Shown piece after piece: positions 8,416 to 18,086 of a DNA stretch of 64,000 nucleotides (its first letter is position 1; each line of letters begins with the position of its first letter). This stretch comes from Anaerolineae bacterium (GTDB taxonomy: Bacteria; Chloroflexota; Anaerolineae; Aggregatilineales; UBA2796), in contig JAHBVJ010000013.1 in NCBI GenBank assembly GCA_019637615.1, forward strand, positions 1-64,000. Direction: 5' to 3'. The notes beneath the pieces were generated by a model. The model was given only the letters and a program-made list of their open reading frames with translations. It made no database searches and had not been told where the DNA came from. The position numbers and the translations under genes are program-made.

Positions 8416-9435
8416 ATGCCTTGGTCGCCCGACAACATCACCATCGGTGAATTTGAAGACCTTCCCGTGCAGATATTGCCGCGTTCTTCGTATTTCGGCC
8501 CACCCGCATCATATGCAATGGTGCCGCCCGCTGCGCAGCCCGTTGCCGCTGCTGACACCATTGCGGAATCCTCGCTCTCTGACCACGCAGAAAAGATAGA
8601 GGTGCAGCATTCCGCCAACACCGATCAGCCCGCCGCCTTGTCTATCGCCGCGCCTGCATCGGCGCTGATCGTTGCGGTTCCTGATGCGCCGCCCGATGCC
8701 GATCCGTCGCCCACCACCGATGCTGCTCTAGCGCCTAGTCCCTGTAACGTAGCGCCGTCCACGCTGCCTGCGCCCATCCTTTACTTCCCGCCGCCCTTCC
8801 CGGACTACCCGCCTGCGCCATCCATCCCTTGCCTTGACCATGCCGTCGAGCCGGAAGCGGCGCTTTCCTTTTCAACCGCCAACGCCGCCCCTCCCGTAGC
8901 GGCTTGCCCTCAAAAAGTGGCTGCAACCGACGAAACCCTTATCCCGAATCCGCTTTCGGGAAGTGGTGCGAGCGAAAAACCTTGTTTTGGGAAGCCCCTC
9001 ATCGCGTGCGGGGAAGGAGCTAGACGTGGATCGAGGATTTCTATAAGACTTTCTCAGCCCGCCGCATGTGCTTCCCTTTCTCCGCCACATGGGATCATTT
9101 TTGGGATCATCGAATCCCGAATCCGCCACCACCACGCCATTCCTATCGATCAACGGGATCATTGCGTTCATCCCTCTCTCACGGGTGAACAAGTAGTGGC
9201 AAGGACTTCTCATCTCCCCCTCTCCCTCAGAGCGAAGATGCCGGAGTCGCTAGTAGGCTACTCCGCACTAAGGGCGCAGCACTCAGCACGGTCTTCTCCT
9301 CCCTCCTCCTTACTTCCTCCGATGGAAGGAGACGGATTAGGTGTAATTACGGAAGAATGCCAACGCGAAGACGCGTACCATGATGGTCATTGTGATACGC
9401 AACAACGACCACGGATAGCGTCGAGGAGCATTCAA
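8416..9435 (+). other. In-frame open extension upstream of the FAD oxidoreductase
   Basis: ATG 8416 has a near-ideal AAGGAG (8404-8409) six bases upstream. The frame runs without a stop for 340 codons straight into the FAD oxidoreductase. The first 170 residues are Ala/Pro-rich and low complexity (for example ILYFPPPFPDYPPAP). After about 8950 the translation runs through dispersed repeats (9091-9110, 9152-9164, CACTAAG-like pieces) and looks non-coding. Either this is a disordered N-terminal region with repeats captured in frame, or a separate decayed gene. The GTG at 9436 is the safer start for the enzyme. Confidence 0.35.
9091..9110 (+). repeat. Dispersed GGGATCAT repeat, copy A
   Basis: GGGATCAT, four bases, GGGATCAT. 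It differs at two of 20 positions from 62246-62265 and resembles the reverse complement of 25384-25403. A related 13-mer AACGGGATCATTG follows at 9152-9164 and is identical to 62243-62255. Confidence 0.55.
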
Positions 9436-10842
9436 GTGACCACCATACATCTCAGCAACCCCATCATCTCGCTCTGGACTCCGCTTGAACAACTGCGCGC
9501 ACAGGTGCAGGGCGGCGTGTATACGCCCGAAGATGACGGCTACGAAAACGCCCGCAAAGCATGGAATCTGACCGTCGATCAGCATCCCGCCGTGATCGTG
9601 ACGGCGAACAACGCGGCGCATGTGGCGGCAACCGTGCGCTTCGCCCGCGCCACCGGACGCGGCATCGCGGTGCAATCCACCGGACATGGTGTTGTGCTGC
9701 CCGCCAATGACAGCGTGCTCATCCGCACCTCGTCCATGCAAGAGGTGCGCATCGATCCCGTCACGCAGACGGCGTGGGTGGAAGCGGGTGCGCTGTGGCA
9801 CATGGTGCTCACACCCGCCCAGAAGCACGGCCTCGCGCCGCTGCTCGGTTCCTCGCCCTATGTCGGCGTCGTCGGCTACACGCTCGGCGGTGGGATGGGT
9901 TGGTTAAGTCGCAAGTACGGTCTCGCGGCGGATAGCGTGCGCTCATTCGAACTCGTCACGCCCGAAGGGCAGCTCATCAACGCCAGCAGCGCCGAACACA
10001 GCGATCTCTTCTGGGCATTGCGCGGCGGTGGCGGCAACTTCGGCGTCATCACGGGCATGGAAATCCAGCTCTATCCGGTCACCACCGTCTACGGCGGCAA
10101 CCTGATCTATCCCGCCGAGATCGCCAAACAGGTCTTCACGCTCTACCGCGAATGGATCGCCAGCGCGCCCGACGAGCTGACCTCCTCCATCGCCATCATG
10201 AACATGCCCAACGCGCCCGCCCTTCCCGAACCGTTGCGCGGCAAATCGGTCGTCATGATTAAGGGCTGCTTCTGCGGATCGGTCAAAGATGGCGAGGCGT
10301 TACTGGCCTTCTGGCGCAGCCGCCTGACGCCCATCGCGGATAGCTTTCAGGCCATGCCCTTCAGCGCCGTCGGCACCATCAGCAACGATCCGGTCAATCC
10401 GTCGGCAGGGCTGTCGTCGGGTGGCTGGCTCAAAGACCTGAGCGATGAGACGATCGACGCCATCATCCAGTACGCGCTGGCACGTAACGGCTCACCGCTC
10501 ACGGGCGTGGACATTCGTCACGCGGGTGGCGCGATTGCGCGGGTTGCCAAGACGTCCGCCGCCTTCAGCCATCGCACCGCCCCCTACGTCATGCAGATGT
10601 TTGGTGGTGCGTCCACGTCGGAAGCCAAGACCAAGCTTACGGACTACATCGCTGGCTTCAAAGCCGCTCTAGCGCCGCATCTGGACGGTGTTTACCTGAA
10701 CTTCCTGAGCGGGGAAGAAGCCCGTGCGCGCTCCAAAGAGGGTTACTCGGAAGCGGCCTACCAGCAGTTGAAGGGTGTCAAAGCGGTCTACGATCCCAAC
10801 AACTACTTCCGCCACAGCTTCGATATTCCGGCTGGCAGCTAA
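9436..10842 (+). CDS. FAD-binding PCMH/BBE-type oxidoreductase
   Basis: 468 residues from GTG 9436, with GAGGAG at 9423-9428. The PCMH-type FAD domain is clear: PAVIVTANNAAHVAATVRFA, STGHGV (the histidine region used for covalent FAD attachment), VGVVGYTLGGGMGWLSRKYGL and LFWALRGGGGNFGVIT. The C-terminus YDPNNYFRHSFDIP is the berberine-bridge-enzyme (BBE) end motif. Members oxidise alcohols, sugars or alkaloid-like substrates using FAD and oxygen. The second, cysteine attachment site seen in bicovalent enzymes is not evident (SSPYVGVVGY). No twin-arginine or Sec signal is visible at this start. The gene converges on the aldolase gene, with a shared hairpin terminator between. The exact substrate cannot be told. 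Confidence 0.87.
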   Translation: MTTIHLSNPIISLWTPLEQLRAQVQGGVYTPEDDGYENARKAWNLTVDQHPAVIVTANNAAHVAATVRFARATGRGIAVQSTGHGVVLPANDSVLIRTSSMQEVRIDPVTQTAWVEAGALWHMVLTPAQKHGLAPLLGSSPYVGVVGYTLGGGMGWLSRKYGLAADSVRSFELVTPEGQLINASSAEHSDLFWALRGGGGNFGVITGMEIQLYPVTTVYGGNLIYPAEIAKQVFTLYREWIASAPDELTSSIAIMNMPNAPALPEPLRGKSVVMIKGCFCGSVKDGEALLAFWRSRLTPIADSFQAMPFSAVGTISNDPVNPSAGLSSGGWLKDLSDETIDAIIQYALARNGSPLTGVDIRHAGGAIARVAKTSAAFSHRTAPYVMQMFGGASTSEAKTKLTDYIAGFKAALAPHLDGVYLNFLSGEEARARSKEGYSEAAYQQLKGVKAVYDPNNYFRHSFDIPAGS

Positions 10843-10858
10843 CCGCCTAGGATGAGGA

Positions 10859-10891
10859 CGAGGGTGGAGGAACCGACGCCATCCACCCTCG
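10859..10891. terminator. Bidirectional hairpin between convergent genes
   Basis: Perfect 10-bp arms CGAGGGTGGA (10859-10868) and TCCACCCTCG (10882-10891), midway between the stops at 10842 and 10920. Confidence 0.65.
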
Positions 10892-10919
10892 GTTGTCGCA
10901 AACGAGGTCAGTAGTGTGG

Positions 10920-13115
10920 TCAGCGCAAAAAGGCTTCGTTCAGACCGCCGTCTACGCTGAAGATTTGTCCGGTTGTCTTGCTGAACGCGTTGGTGCTGAT
11001 CAGGTACGCGACTTCGGCCTGATCTTCCGGCGTGATCGGGCGTTTGGTCAGCGTGCGTTGGGCATAGAACTCCGCCAGCTTGGCACGCAGCGTCTCGGTA
11101 CTTTCCTCCTCGCTATGCGTGATGTTGTACTTGACCAGCGAACTGATCACGCGGTCGCGCGGGAACATGCTGCTGCCCTCGACTACGGTGGCGGGCGCGA
11201 GTCCGTTCACGCGCACCCACGGCGACAGCTCGACCGCCATCTCGCGCACGAGGTGATCGGCGGCGGCTTTGCTGGTGTCATACGCCACCGAGCCTTTCTT
11301 AGAGACGACGGCATTGACGCTGGTCGTCAGCACGAGTGTGCCCGTCAGCTTTTGCGCCTCCCAGATCGCGCGCGCTTCGTCCGCCACGATATAACCGCCC
11401 ATCACGTTCACATCGAACGTAAAGCGCCATTTCTCATCGGGGATATGCCCCGTCTTGTCCGGCGACACGAACACGCCCGCCGTCACGATCACATTGTCGA
11501 GGCCGCCATACGCCAGCACGATCTCGTGCAGCATCGCCCGCACGCTGGCACGGTTGGTGATGTCCACGCTCAAGCCAATCGCTGGCCCGCAGCCGGATAC
11601 GCCCGTGCCCGCCACGCCGATCCCGACGCCGTACACCTTCAGCAGTTCGTCGGCGGTGCCTTGCGAAGCGTCCAGATTGAGATCAGCGCAAACGACGTGT
11701 GCACCTTCCTTGGCGACGCGCTGCGCCACCGTCTTCCCGATCCCGCTGCCCGCGCCGATCACGACCACCACATTGCGTTCGAGCGTCTTTTCCGGCGGCA
11801 TCCGGCGCAGTTTGGCCTCTTCGAGCAGCCAGTACTCGATGTCGAAGGCTTCCTGACGCGGCAGCGCCACATACGAGCTAACCGCTTCCGCCCCGCGCAT
11901 GACTTCTACCGCGCAGTTGTAGAACTCCGCCGTCACGCGCGATTCGCTCTTGTTCTTCCCCCACGCGATCATGCCGACGCCGGGGATCAGGATCACGGTC
12001 GGGTTCGGGTCGCGCATGGCAGGCGAGTTGTCGTGCTTGCATTCTTTGTAATAAGCGGCGTAGTCGGCGCGGTACTGCGACAGCCCTGCGCGCAGCTTTT
12101 CCAGCAGTGTTACCGTAGTTTCGGTCTGCGGGTTCCAATCCACGTACAGCGGCTTGATCTTCGTACGCAGGAAGTGGTCGGGACACGAGGTGCCGAGTTC
12201 CGCCAGTCGCGGCGCATCGGCGCTGTTCACGAATTCGAGGATCGTGGCGTCCGCTTGCAGCGTGCCGATGAAGCGGTTCTGCTGCGACACCATCCCGCGC
12301 AGTGTGGGCAGCACTTCATCGAGCACCGTGTTGCGCTGGTCAAGGCTCAGTGGCTCGAACTTCTGCCCGCCGAAGGTCGCCTTGCCCTTATCATGCGCTG
12401 CCAGATAGCGCGCGGCTTTCTCGATCAGCGTCAGCGACAGCTCGTAGCATTCCTTGTCGTCGTTCGCCCAGTTGATCAGCCCGTGCCCGCCGAGGATGAT
12501 GCCTTTCAGGGTAGGCTGCTGGCGGATGGTTTCTTGCAACACCAGACCGAGATCGAAACCCGGACGCTGCCAGTTCACCCATGCCACCTCATCGCCGTAG
12601 ATGGCCTTCATCAGCGCTGGCCCGTCACTGCACGCGGCAATCGCGATCAGCGCGTTAGGATGCGTATGATCAACGTGATCGAACGGAATGAAAGCGTGCA
12701 GCGGGGTGTCAATCGAAGTCGCACGCGGATTCAGGTTGTACACGGCGTGCGTGTACATATCCACCATCTGGTCTTCGATCGGTGCCTTGACGCCTTTCAC
12801 CTCGGCCTTGTCATAGATCTGCTGGAGCTTCATCAGCTTATCCATGTACAGCGAGGCGAAGTTGGCCTTCTTGGACGTGCGCAGATCGCCGCCGGAGCCT
12901 TTGACCCACATCACGCGCACCGCCTCGCCCGTCAGCGGATCAGGCAGGCTGAACTTGCCGGACGTATTGCCGCCGCCTGTATTGGTGATGCGTTGGTCAG
13001 CGCCAAGGATGTTGGATCGATATACCAACCGCTCGACGGGATCGAGCGCCGCTGCGCGGGCATCATCCCATAGGTACTGAACGTATTGGTATTCGTCGGG
13101 TTTGAAGAATTGCAT
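10920..13115 (-). CDS. Bifunctional rhamnulose-1-phosphate aldolase / short-chain dehydrogenase
   Basis: 731 residues, the expected size for the RhaD-like aldolase/SDR fusion. Residues 1-430 are a class II aldolase/adducin domain: NTGGGNTSGK, VMWVKGSGGDLRT, an LHAFIPFDHVDHTHPNA stretch with metal-binding histidines, and GIILGGHGLINW. The C-terminal SDR domain has VVVVIGAGSGIGKTVA (NAD site, about residue 450), a TTSVNA serine region and SVAYDTSKAAAD (YxxxK, about residue 612). The aldolase cleaves rhamnulose-1-phosphate to DHAP and lactaldehyde, and the dehydrogenase half then oxidises lactaldehyde. No other rhamnose gene is adjacent. ATG 13115 has a weak GAGG site. A very long opposite-strand frame here is only a GC-skew shadow. 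Confidence 0.9.
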   Translation of the reverse strand: MQFFKPDEYQYVQYLWDDARAAALDPVERLVYRSNILGADQRITNTGGGNTSGKFSLPDPLTGEAVRVMWVKGSGGDLRTSKKANFASLYMDKLMKLQQIYDKAEVKGVKAPIEDQMVDMYTHAVYNLNPRATSIDTPLHAFIPFDHVDHTHPNALIAIAACSDGPALMKAIYGDEVAWVNWQRPGFDLGLVLQETIRQQPTLKGIILGGHGLINWANDDKECYELSLTLIEKAARYLAAHDKGKATFGGQKFEPLSLDQRNTVLDEVLPTLRGMVSQQNRFIGTLQADATILEFVNSADAPRLAELGTSCPDHFLRTKIKPLYVDWNPQTETTVTLLEKLRAGLSQYRADYAAYYKECKHDNSPAMRDPNPTVILIPGVGMIAWGKNKSESRVTAEFYNCAVEVMRGAEAVSSYVALPRQEAFDIEYWLLEEAKLRRMPPEKTLERNVVVVIGAGSGIGKTVAQRVAKEGAHVVCADLNLDASQGTADELLKVYGVGIGVAGTGVSGCGPAIGLSVDITNRASVRAMLHEIVLAYGGLDNVIVTAGVFVSPDKTGHIPDEKWRFTFDVNVMGGYIVADEARAIWEAQKLTGTLVLTTSVNAVVSKKGSVAYDTSKAAADHLVREMAVELSPWVRVNGLAPATVVEGSSMFPRDRVISSLVKYNITHSEEESTETLRAKLAEFYAQRTLTKRPITPEDQAEVAYLISTNAFSKTTGQIFSVDGGLNEAFLR

Positions 13116-13297
13116 GGGTTTACCTCAGTCAGGTTTCTAAAAAGTATTCTATGGATGCAACCGTGACGCGCCCAACACGGCAATAAGTTATGGGGACGGC
13201 GTTCACAAGCATGGATCGTATATGATAGTACCATGCCCCTTCCCGAATGTGCGATCCTCGACTGTTAACGATTGTGTGAGAAGGTACCCTGTGTTCG

Positions 13298-13327
13298 GTT
13301 GAGTGTGCTACACTTAGCGCACTCAAC
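13298..13327. promoter_or_regulatory. Inverted repeat upstream of the binding-protein gene
   Basis: GTTGAGTGTGC (13298-13308) and GCGCACTCAAC (13317-13327) pair over 11 bp with one G-T wobble. It lies 39 bp before the start codon, so it is a candidate operator or 5'-UTR hairpin of the transporter operon. Confidence 0.45.
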
Positions 13328-13365
13328 TCTTGGCCCACACTGTAGTCAAACGGAAGAGGTTTCAT

Positions 13366-15060
13366 ATGAAAAGCAAGTTAGCACGCTTATTATTAGTGAT
13401 AGCGCTTGTCGCGATTGGTGTTGGTCTAGGCCAACATCCTGCGCAGGCACAAACCGTCCTGCATCTGCCGAATCCAATCGGCGCGGGCGATTTCACCACC
13501 GCTGACCCCGCGCTCGTGACGGACTACGCTTCCGCGCAGATCACCTCGGAAACGCACTATGCCTTGGTACGCGGCAAGGAAGATAATCTTAACGATATTC
13601 AACCGGGCATGGCTTCCAAGTGGGAAGTCTCCGCCGATGGCCTGACCATCACTTTCACCATCCGCACGGGCATTCCTTGGGTAAAGTGGGATGGTTCCGC
13701 CGTCGTGGAGGCCAAGGATGATGCGGGCAACGTGATGAACGTGACGGCGAAGGACTTCGAGTATGGCCTCAAGCGCACCCTCGATCCGGCGACCGCGTCC
13801 GAATATGCCTACGTGTTCACCTCGATCATCAAGGGCGCGGCGGAATTCAACGGCTCCAAAGAAACGGGCGATGCCCTGACCGCGCTGCGTGATGCGGTGG
13901 GTGTCAAGGCCACAGACGATCAGACGTTGGTAGTTACGCTGACGCAGCCTGCCAGCTACGCGATCAACATCCTCACGTTGACCAATGCTGCCGCGCAGCC
14001 TCAAGCTGCCATCGAGAAATCCGGCGCGACATGGTTTGAACCCGGCACTTCGCTGTCTTATGGCCCTTACGTGATCTCCGAGTGGAAGCACGACACCAGT
14101 CTGACGCTGACCAAGAATCCGTTCTGGCCCGGCATCGAGAACTCGCCCAAGCCAACCATCGATCAGGTCGTGTTCACCATGCTCGATGAAGCCGCTACCT
14201 TCAACAATTATCAGGCAGGGACGATTGACGTTGCCAAGGTGCCGCTGGCTGACCTTGATCGCATCCGTGCTGATGAAGCTTACAAAACCGAGCTTGCCGA
14301 AGCACCCGTGCTGAACAGCGCCTACTACGGGTTCACCGTCACCAAGCCACCGTTTGATGATGTGCGTGTCCGCCTTGCCTTCTCGCAGGCCATCGACCGC
14401 CAAGCTATCGTTGACAACGTCACCAAGAGCGGTATCGCCGCGCGCTGGTTCTCGCGTCCGGGCATCGCCGCCGCGCCAACGCTCGAAAAGTATCCCGATC
14501 TCGGTATCAGTTACGATCCTGACAAGGCCAAAGCCTCACTCGATGAATACCTGAAGGAAAAGGGCATCACCGTCGATCAACTGCCACCGATCACACTGCT
14601 GCTGTATGCCAACGACACCGTCTCCAAGGTAGCCGAAGTAGTGCAGCAGATGTGGCAGGAAACGCTTGGCGTCAATGTCCAGATCGTCTCGCAGGAATTC
14701 CGCACTTACCTACAAACCATCCAGAACGATCCGCCCGGTGTCTATGCCCTTGGTTGGACGGCTGACTATGCCGATGCCAACAACTTCTTGCGTGAAGTGT
14801 TCCGTTCCAATTCCGGCAACAACTTCACCCATTGGAAGAACGAGGCTTACGACAAGCTTGTGGATGATGCCGCTGCCGAAACGGACATCGACAAGCGCAC
14901 CGAATTGTATGCGCAAGCGGAAGACATCCTGATCGCTAAGGATGCCGTGATCGCGCCGATGTACTGGGGCACACGTATCTTCGTGACCAAACCGAATATC
15001 GTGCGCACAGTCTCGCAGATCAACGGTGATGAACGCTTGGAAAAGTGGAGCATCAAGTAA
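13366..15060 (+). CDS. Oligopeptide/dipeptide ABC transporter substrate-binding protein
   Basis: 564 residues from ATG 13366, chosen because GGAAGAGG (13352-13359) lies six bases upstream and the protein then opens with a Sec signal peptide (basic MKSKLAR, a hydrophobic run, cleavage near AQA-QT). The rest is a solute-binding family 5 protein: MASKWEVSADGLTITFTIR, ASEYAYVFTSIIKGAAEFNGS, YGPYVISEWKHDTSLTLTKN, VRLAFSQAIDRQAIV and YALGWTADYADANNF. It captures peptides (possibly other solutes) outside the membrane for the two permeases downstream. No lipobox cysteine is evident. A hairpin and a broken methyltransferase separate it from the permeases. Confidence 0.9.
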   Translation: MKSKLARLLLVIALVAIGVGLGQHPAQAQTVLHLPNPIGAGDFTTADPALVTDYASAQITSETHYALVRGKEDNLNDIQPGMASKWEVSADGLTITFTIRTGIPWVKWDGSAVVEAKDDAGNVMNVTAKDFEYGLKRTLDPATASEYAYVFTSIIKGAAEFNGSKETGDALTALRDAVGVKATDDQTLVVTLTQPASYAINILTLTNAAAQPQAAIEKSGATWFEPGTSLSYGPYVISEWKHDTSLTLTKNPFWPGIENSPKPTIDQVVFTMLDEAATFNNYQAGTIDVAKVPLADLDRIRADEAYKTELAEAPVLNSAYYGFTVTKPPFDDVRVRLAFSQAIDRQAIVDNVTKSGIAARWFSRPGIAAAPTLEKYPDLGISYDPDKAKASLDEYLKEKGITVDQLPPITLLLYANDTVSKVAEVVQQMWQETLGVNVQIVSQEFRTYLQTIQNDPPGVYALGWTADYADANNFLREVFRSNSGNNFTHWKNEAYDKLVDDAAAETDIDKRTELYAQAEDILIAKDAVIAPMYWGTRIFVTKPNIVRTVSQINGDERLEKWSIK

Positions 15061-15073
15061 GAAGTCTTCGTAT

Positions 15074-15115
15074 CCTCTCTCCCTTTTCTCCGGCAGCGGT
15101 GGAAAGGGAGAGAGG
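15074..15115 (+). terminator. Hairpin after the binding-protein gene
   Basis: Perfect 13-bp arms CCTCTCTCCCTTT (15074-15086) and AAAGGGAGAGAGG (15103-15115), 14 bases after the stop. Without a T-tract it could be an mRNA-stabilising hairpin that keeps binding protein above permease levels, a common arrangement in such operons. Confidence 0.5.
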
Positions 15116-15176
15116 TATCAAAATCCCCGAAACTACCATACCAGTTAGTGTGCTGGATATGGCGACGGAGTGCCTG

Positions 15177-15988
15177 ATGAGCGGCGAACACAGCAAGCCA
15201 AAGGAAACTTGGGCGAGCGGAGCAGCGTATGAACGCTACGTAGGACGTTGGAGCCACGTAGTTGCTCAACAATTCTTGGCGTGGCTTGCGATTCCCACCG
15301 CTAGTCGTTGGCTCGATGTCGGATGCGGCACTGGCATTCTTACGCAGATGATCCTAACGCAGACGAATCCGGCTCAGGTGAAAGGCGTCGATCGTTCGGA
15401 GGCCTTCATCGCCCATGCCAAGCGTCAGGTGACGGATCAGCGCGTACAATTCGAAGTCGGTGACGCGCAGGCGCTGTCGGTCGAGACAGGCAGTTACGAT
15501 GTAACTGTTTCGGGGCTAGTGTTGAATTTTGTGCCGCAGCCTGCCCTTGCCTTAGCAGAGATGTCCCGTGCGACCAGAGCTGGTGGCACCGTCGCCGCCT
15601 ACGTTTGGGATTACGCTGATCAAATGCAATTTATGCGCTATTTCTGGGACGCTGCCAATGTGCTCGATCCCGCGGCTGCCAGTTTAGATCAAGGACGACG
15701 CTTCCCGCCTGCAATCCGCACGCGTTGGCGGAGCTTTTCCAAGCGGGAAACCTCGCTAACGTCAAGGTACATGCCATCGACATCGCCACACATTTCAAGG
15801 ATTTCGATGATTATTGGTCGCCATTTATGGGCGGACAAGGTGCCGCGCCCACTTATCTGATGTCGCTGGACGAAGAAAAACGGGTTGAACTCCGCGAAAG
15901 ACTTCGCGGCGATCTACCCTTTGCAGCTAATAGTTCTATTCCGCTTACAGCACGCGCGTGGGCGGTACGTGGGATATGTCATTCATAG
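15177..15988 (+). pseudogene. SAM-dependent methyltransferase interrupted by a frameshift
   Basis: ATG 15177 opens a class I methyltransferase: YERYVGRWSHVVAQQFL, WLDVGCGTGILTQ (SAM motif I), VKGVDRSEAFIAHAKRQ and DVTVSGLVLNFVPQP. At about 15698 the sense of the protein leaves this frame. The continuation is in another frame, reading CNPHALAELFQAGNLANVKVHAIDIATHF and on to a stop at 15988. Restoring one C in the CCC run near 15697-15700 would give the expected family sequence FPACNPHALAELF. The reading is therefore a one-base homopolymer loss: a recent pseudogene or a sequencing error. It separates the transporter's binding protein from its permeases. Confidence 0.75.
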
Positions 15989-16009
15989 TTTGAAAACCTG
16001 AGTAGGTGC

Positions 16010-17026
16010 ATGTCTACCTTCATTGTACGGCGACTCGTCAGCATGATCGCGGTGCTGTTCAGCGTCTCCATCGTCACCTTTCTACTTATGCATGCCGCGC
16101 CGGGTGGCCCCTTTGACCGCGAGAAAAAACTGCCGCCCGCCGTGATGGATAACATCAACGCCAAATTCAATCTCGATGATCCGCTGGTCACGCAGTATCT
16201 GCGCTACATGAGCAATGTCGTCATCCCGCGCTTGACCACGAACCCGACGACCGCCGATCTCAGCGATCACCTTATTAATGTGCGGATTGGCGATACCACC
16301 CTGCAATGGATGAACTTCGGGCCGAGCTATAAATCGCAATCACGCACGGTCAATGACATCTTCCGCGATAATCTGCCCGTTTCGTTCACGTTGGGGGTTC
16401 TAGCGCTGCTCGTCGCGATCAGCATCGGGCTTCCGGCAGGTATCGTGGCGGCGCTCGGTCACAACCGCTGGCCCGATTTCATTGCAACTAGCCTCGCGGT
16501 GATGGGAAGCTCCCTACCATCGATTGTGCTTGGTCCGCTCTTGATTATCGTATTCGGCTTGGGTTGGCGGATGCTGCCCGTTTCTGGTTGGGGCACGGCG
16601 TCACAGGCAATCTTGCCCGTATTCACGTTAGGCTTAGGCAGCGCCGCCTTGATTGCACGCTTGACTCGCGCCAGTCTGCTCGAAGTCCTCAACGAAGACT
16701 ACATCCGCACCGCCCGCGCCAAAGGGCTGCGCGGAAACCGTATTGTCAACGTTCACGCCCTCAAAAATGCCATGATTCCGGTCACGACTGTCTTAGGGCC
16801 GCTGTTCGCGGGCTTGGTGACAGGATCATTCGTCGTAGAGTCCGTATTCGGCATCCCCGGCATGGGCAAATACTTCGTGACCAGCATCAATGACCGCGAT
16901 TATCCGGTAATCATGGGTACAGTGCTACTGTTCGCGATGGTGCTGGTGATCGCCAATTTCCTCGTTGACCTTGCCTATGGTTGGCTTGATCCGCGCATCG
17001 GCTTCGGAGGCGCAGGCCATGATTGA
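16010..17026 (+). CDS. Peptide ABC transporter permease, DppB/OppB type
   Basis: 338 residues from ATG 16010. MSTFIVRRLVSMIAVLFSVSIVTFLLMHAAPGGPFD is the conserved N-terminal segment of the DppB/OppB family. Six membrane spans are predicted by eye. The EAA loop reads YIRTARAKGLRGNRIVNVHALKNAMIPV, followed by VVESVFGIPGMGKYF. It forms the channel with the DppC-like protein encoded next; the genes overlap by 8 bases. A roughly 100-residue periplasmic loop after span 1 is within the family range. No OppD/OppF ATPase gene lies nearby, so the energy-coupling subunits must be encoded elsewhere. Confidence 0.92.
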   Translation: MSTFIVRRLVSMIAVLFSVSIVTFLLMHAAPGGPFDREKKLPPAVMDNINAKFNLDDPLVTQYLRYMSNVVIPRLTTNPTTADLSDHLINVRIGDTTLQWMNFGPSYKSQSRTVNDIFRDNLPVSFTLGVLALLVAISIGLPAGIVAALGHNRWPDFIATSLAVMGSSLPSIVLGPLLIIVFGLGWRMLPVSGWGTASQAILPVFTLGLGSAALIARLTRASLLEVLNEDYIRTARAKGLRGNRIVNVHALKNAMIPVTTVLGPLFAGLVTGSFVVESVFGIPGMGKYFVTSINDRDYPVIMGTVLLFAMVLVIANFLVDLAYGWLDPRIGFGGAGHD

Positions 17027-18053
17027 AGTGAGCGAAAAAAACGCCGCGCCGCTGCAACTGCGGAGCAAATCAGAGACATCGCCGGGGTATTGGCGCTTGG
17101 CATGGCGGCGCTTGAAGGCAAATCGTGCGGCGATGATTGGTGGCGTGTTCATCCTCCTGTTGGCGTTGAGTGCCCTCTCGGCCGACGTGATCGCCATCAA
17201 GCCATATGATAAGCAGAGCTTGCGCGATAACAACGCCATCCCCGGCTGGTTGCCGTCGCTGTTTCCCTCCGTCAAACCCAAGACTGAAGGCGGTTACGCG
17301 CGTGTCAATGACGCCTTCCCACTAGGTGCCGATTACGCTGGACGCGATATTTTCAGCCGTTTAGTATACGGGGCACGGATTTCGCTGGCAGTAGCGGTGA
17401 TCGGGCCGCTGATCAGTTTGCTGATCGGGGTCGCCGTGGGCTGCATCGCGGGTTACTTCGGTGGCTGGGTGGATAATCTGTTGATGCGCATTGTTGATCT
17501 GATGTATGCCTTTCCGTCGCTGCTGCTGATCATCCTCATCATGTCGGTGTTCCGCTCGGCAGTGAACGCAGATAATGTTTCTCCGCTCGTCCTTTCCATC
17601 GCCAAGCTTGATGCCGCTTTCGGTGGACTGCTATTCATCTTCATCGGCCTTGGCATTACCTCGTGGGAGAATATGGCACGTTTGACGCGCGGGCAGGTGT
17701 TGTCAGCACGCGAACGGGATTACGTGCTCTCGGCGCAGGCCATCGGCGCGGATAATCGTCGCATATTGATCCGCCACATTCTGCCCAACATCCTCGGCCC
17801 GCTAATCGTGGCGGAAACGTTGGCGATTCCGGCGTACATCCTGACGGAAACCTTCTTGAGCTACATCGGGTTGGGCGTCAACAAACCGACGCCGAGTTGG
17901 GGCGCGATGATCGCGGACGGCGTGCAGGGCATCAGCACCTATCCGAATCAGGTCTTTTTTCCGGCGTTAATCTTGGCGCTGACGATGTTCGCGTTTAACT
18001 TCCTTGGCGATGGCATCCGTGACGCGCTCGATCCGCGCAGTTCGCGCCGCTGA
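17019..18053 (+). CDS. Peptide ABC transporter permease, DppC/OppC type
   Basis: 344 residues starting at ATG 17019, which overlaps the end of the previous gene by 8 bases; earlier in-frame codons would overlap more and add no family sequence. The N-terminal RRLKANRAAMIGGVFILLLALSAL is the OppC-N segment. FPLGADYAGRDIFSRLVYGARISL, LMRIVDLMYAFPSLLLIILI and the EAA loop YVLSAQAIGADNRRILIRHILPNIL are diagnostic, and the end DALDPRSSRR is the usual C-terminus. It pairs with the DppB-like subunit to import peptides or related solutes. Confidence 0.92.
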   Translation: MIEVSEKNAAPLQLRSKSETSPGYWRLAWRRLKANRAAMIGGVFILLLALSALSADVIAIKPYDKQSLRDNNAIPGWLPSLFPSVKPKTEGGYARVNDAFPLGADYAGRDIFSRLVYGARISLAVAVIGPLISLLIGVAVGCIAGYFGGWVDNLLMRIVDLMYAFPSLLLIILIMSVFRSAVNADNVSPLVLSIAKLDAAFGGLLFIFIGLGITSWENMARLTRGQVLSARERDYVLSAQAIGADNRRILIRHILPNILGPLIVAETLAIPAYILTETFLSYIGLGVNKPTPSWGAMIADGVQGISTYPNQVFFPALILALTMFAFNFLGDGIRDALDPRSSRR

Positions 18054-18086
18054 ATTGTTGACCCTTTCTAAACCGTTAAAAACTTA

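Noticed and set aside
10893-13073. 726-codon open frame on the plus strand opposite the aldolase/dehydrogenase gene
   Set aside because: It mirrors the GC-rich codons of the real minus-strand gene, is rich in Arg, His and Gln, and matches no family; the opposite strand encodes a full-length known enzyme.
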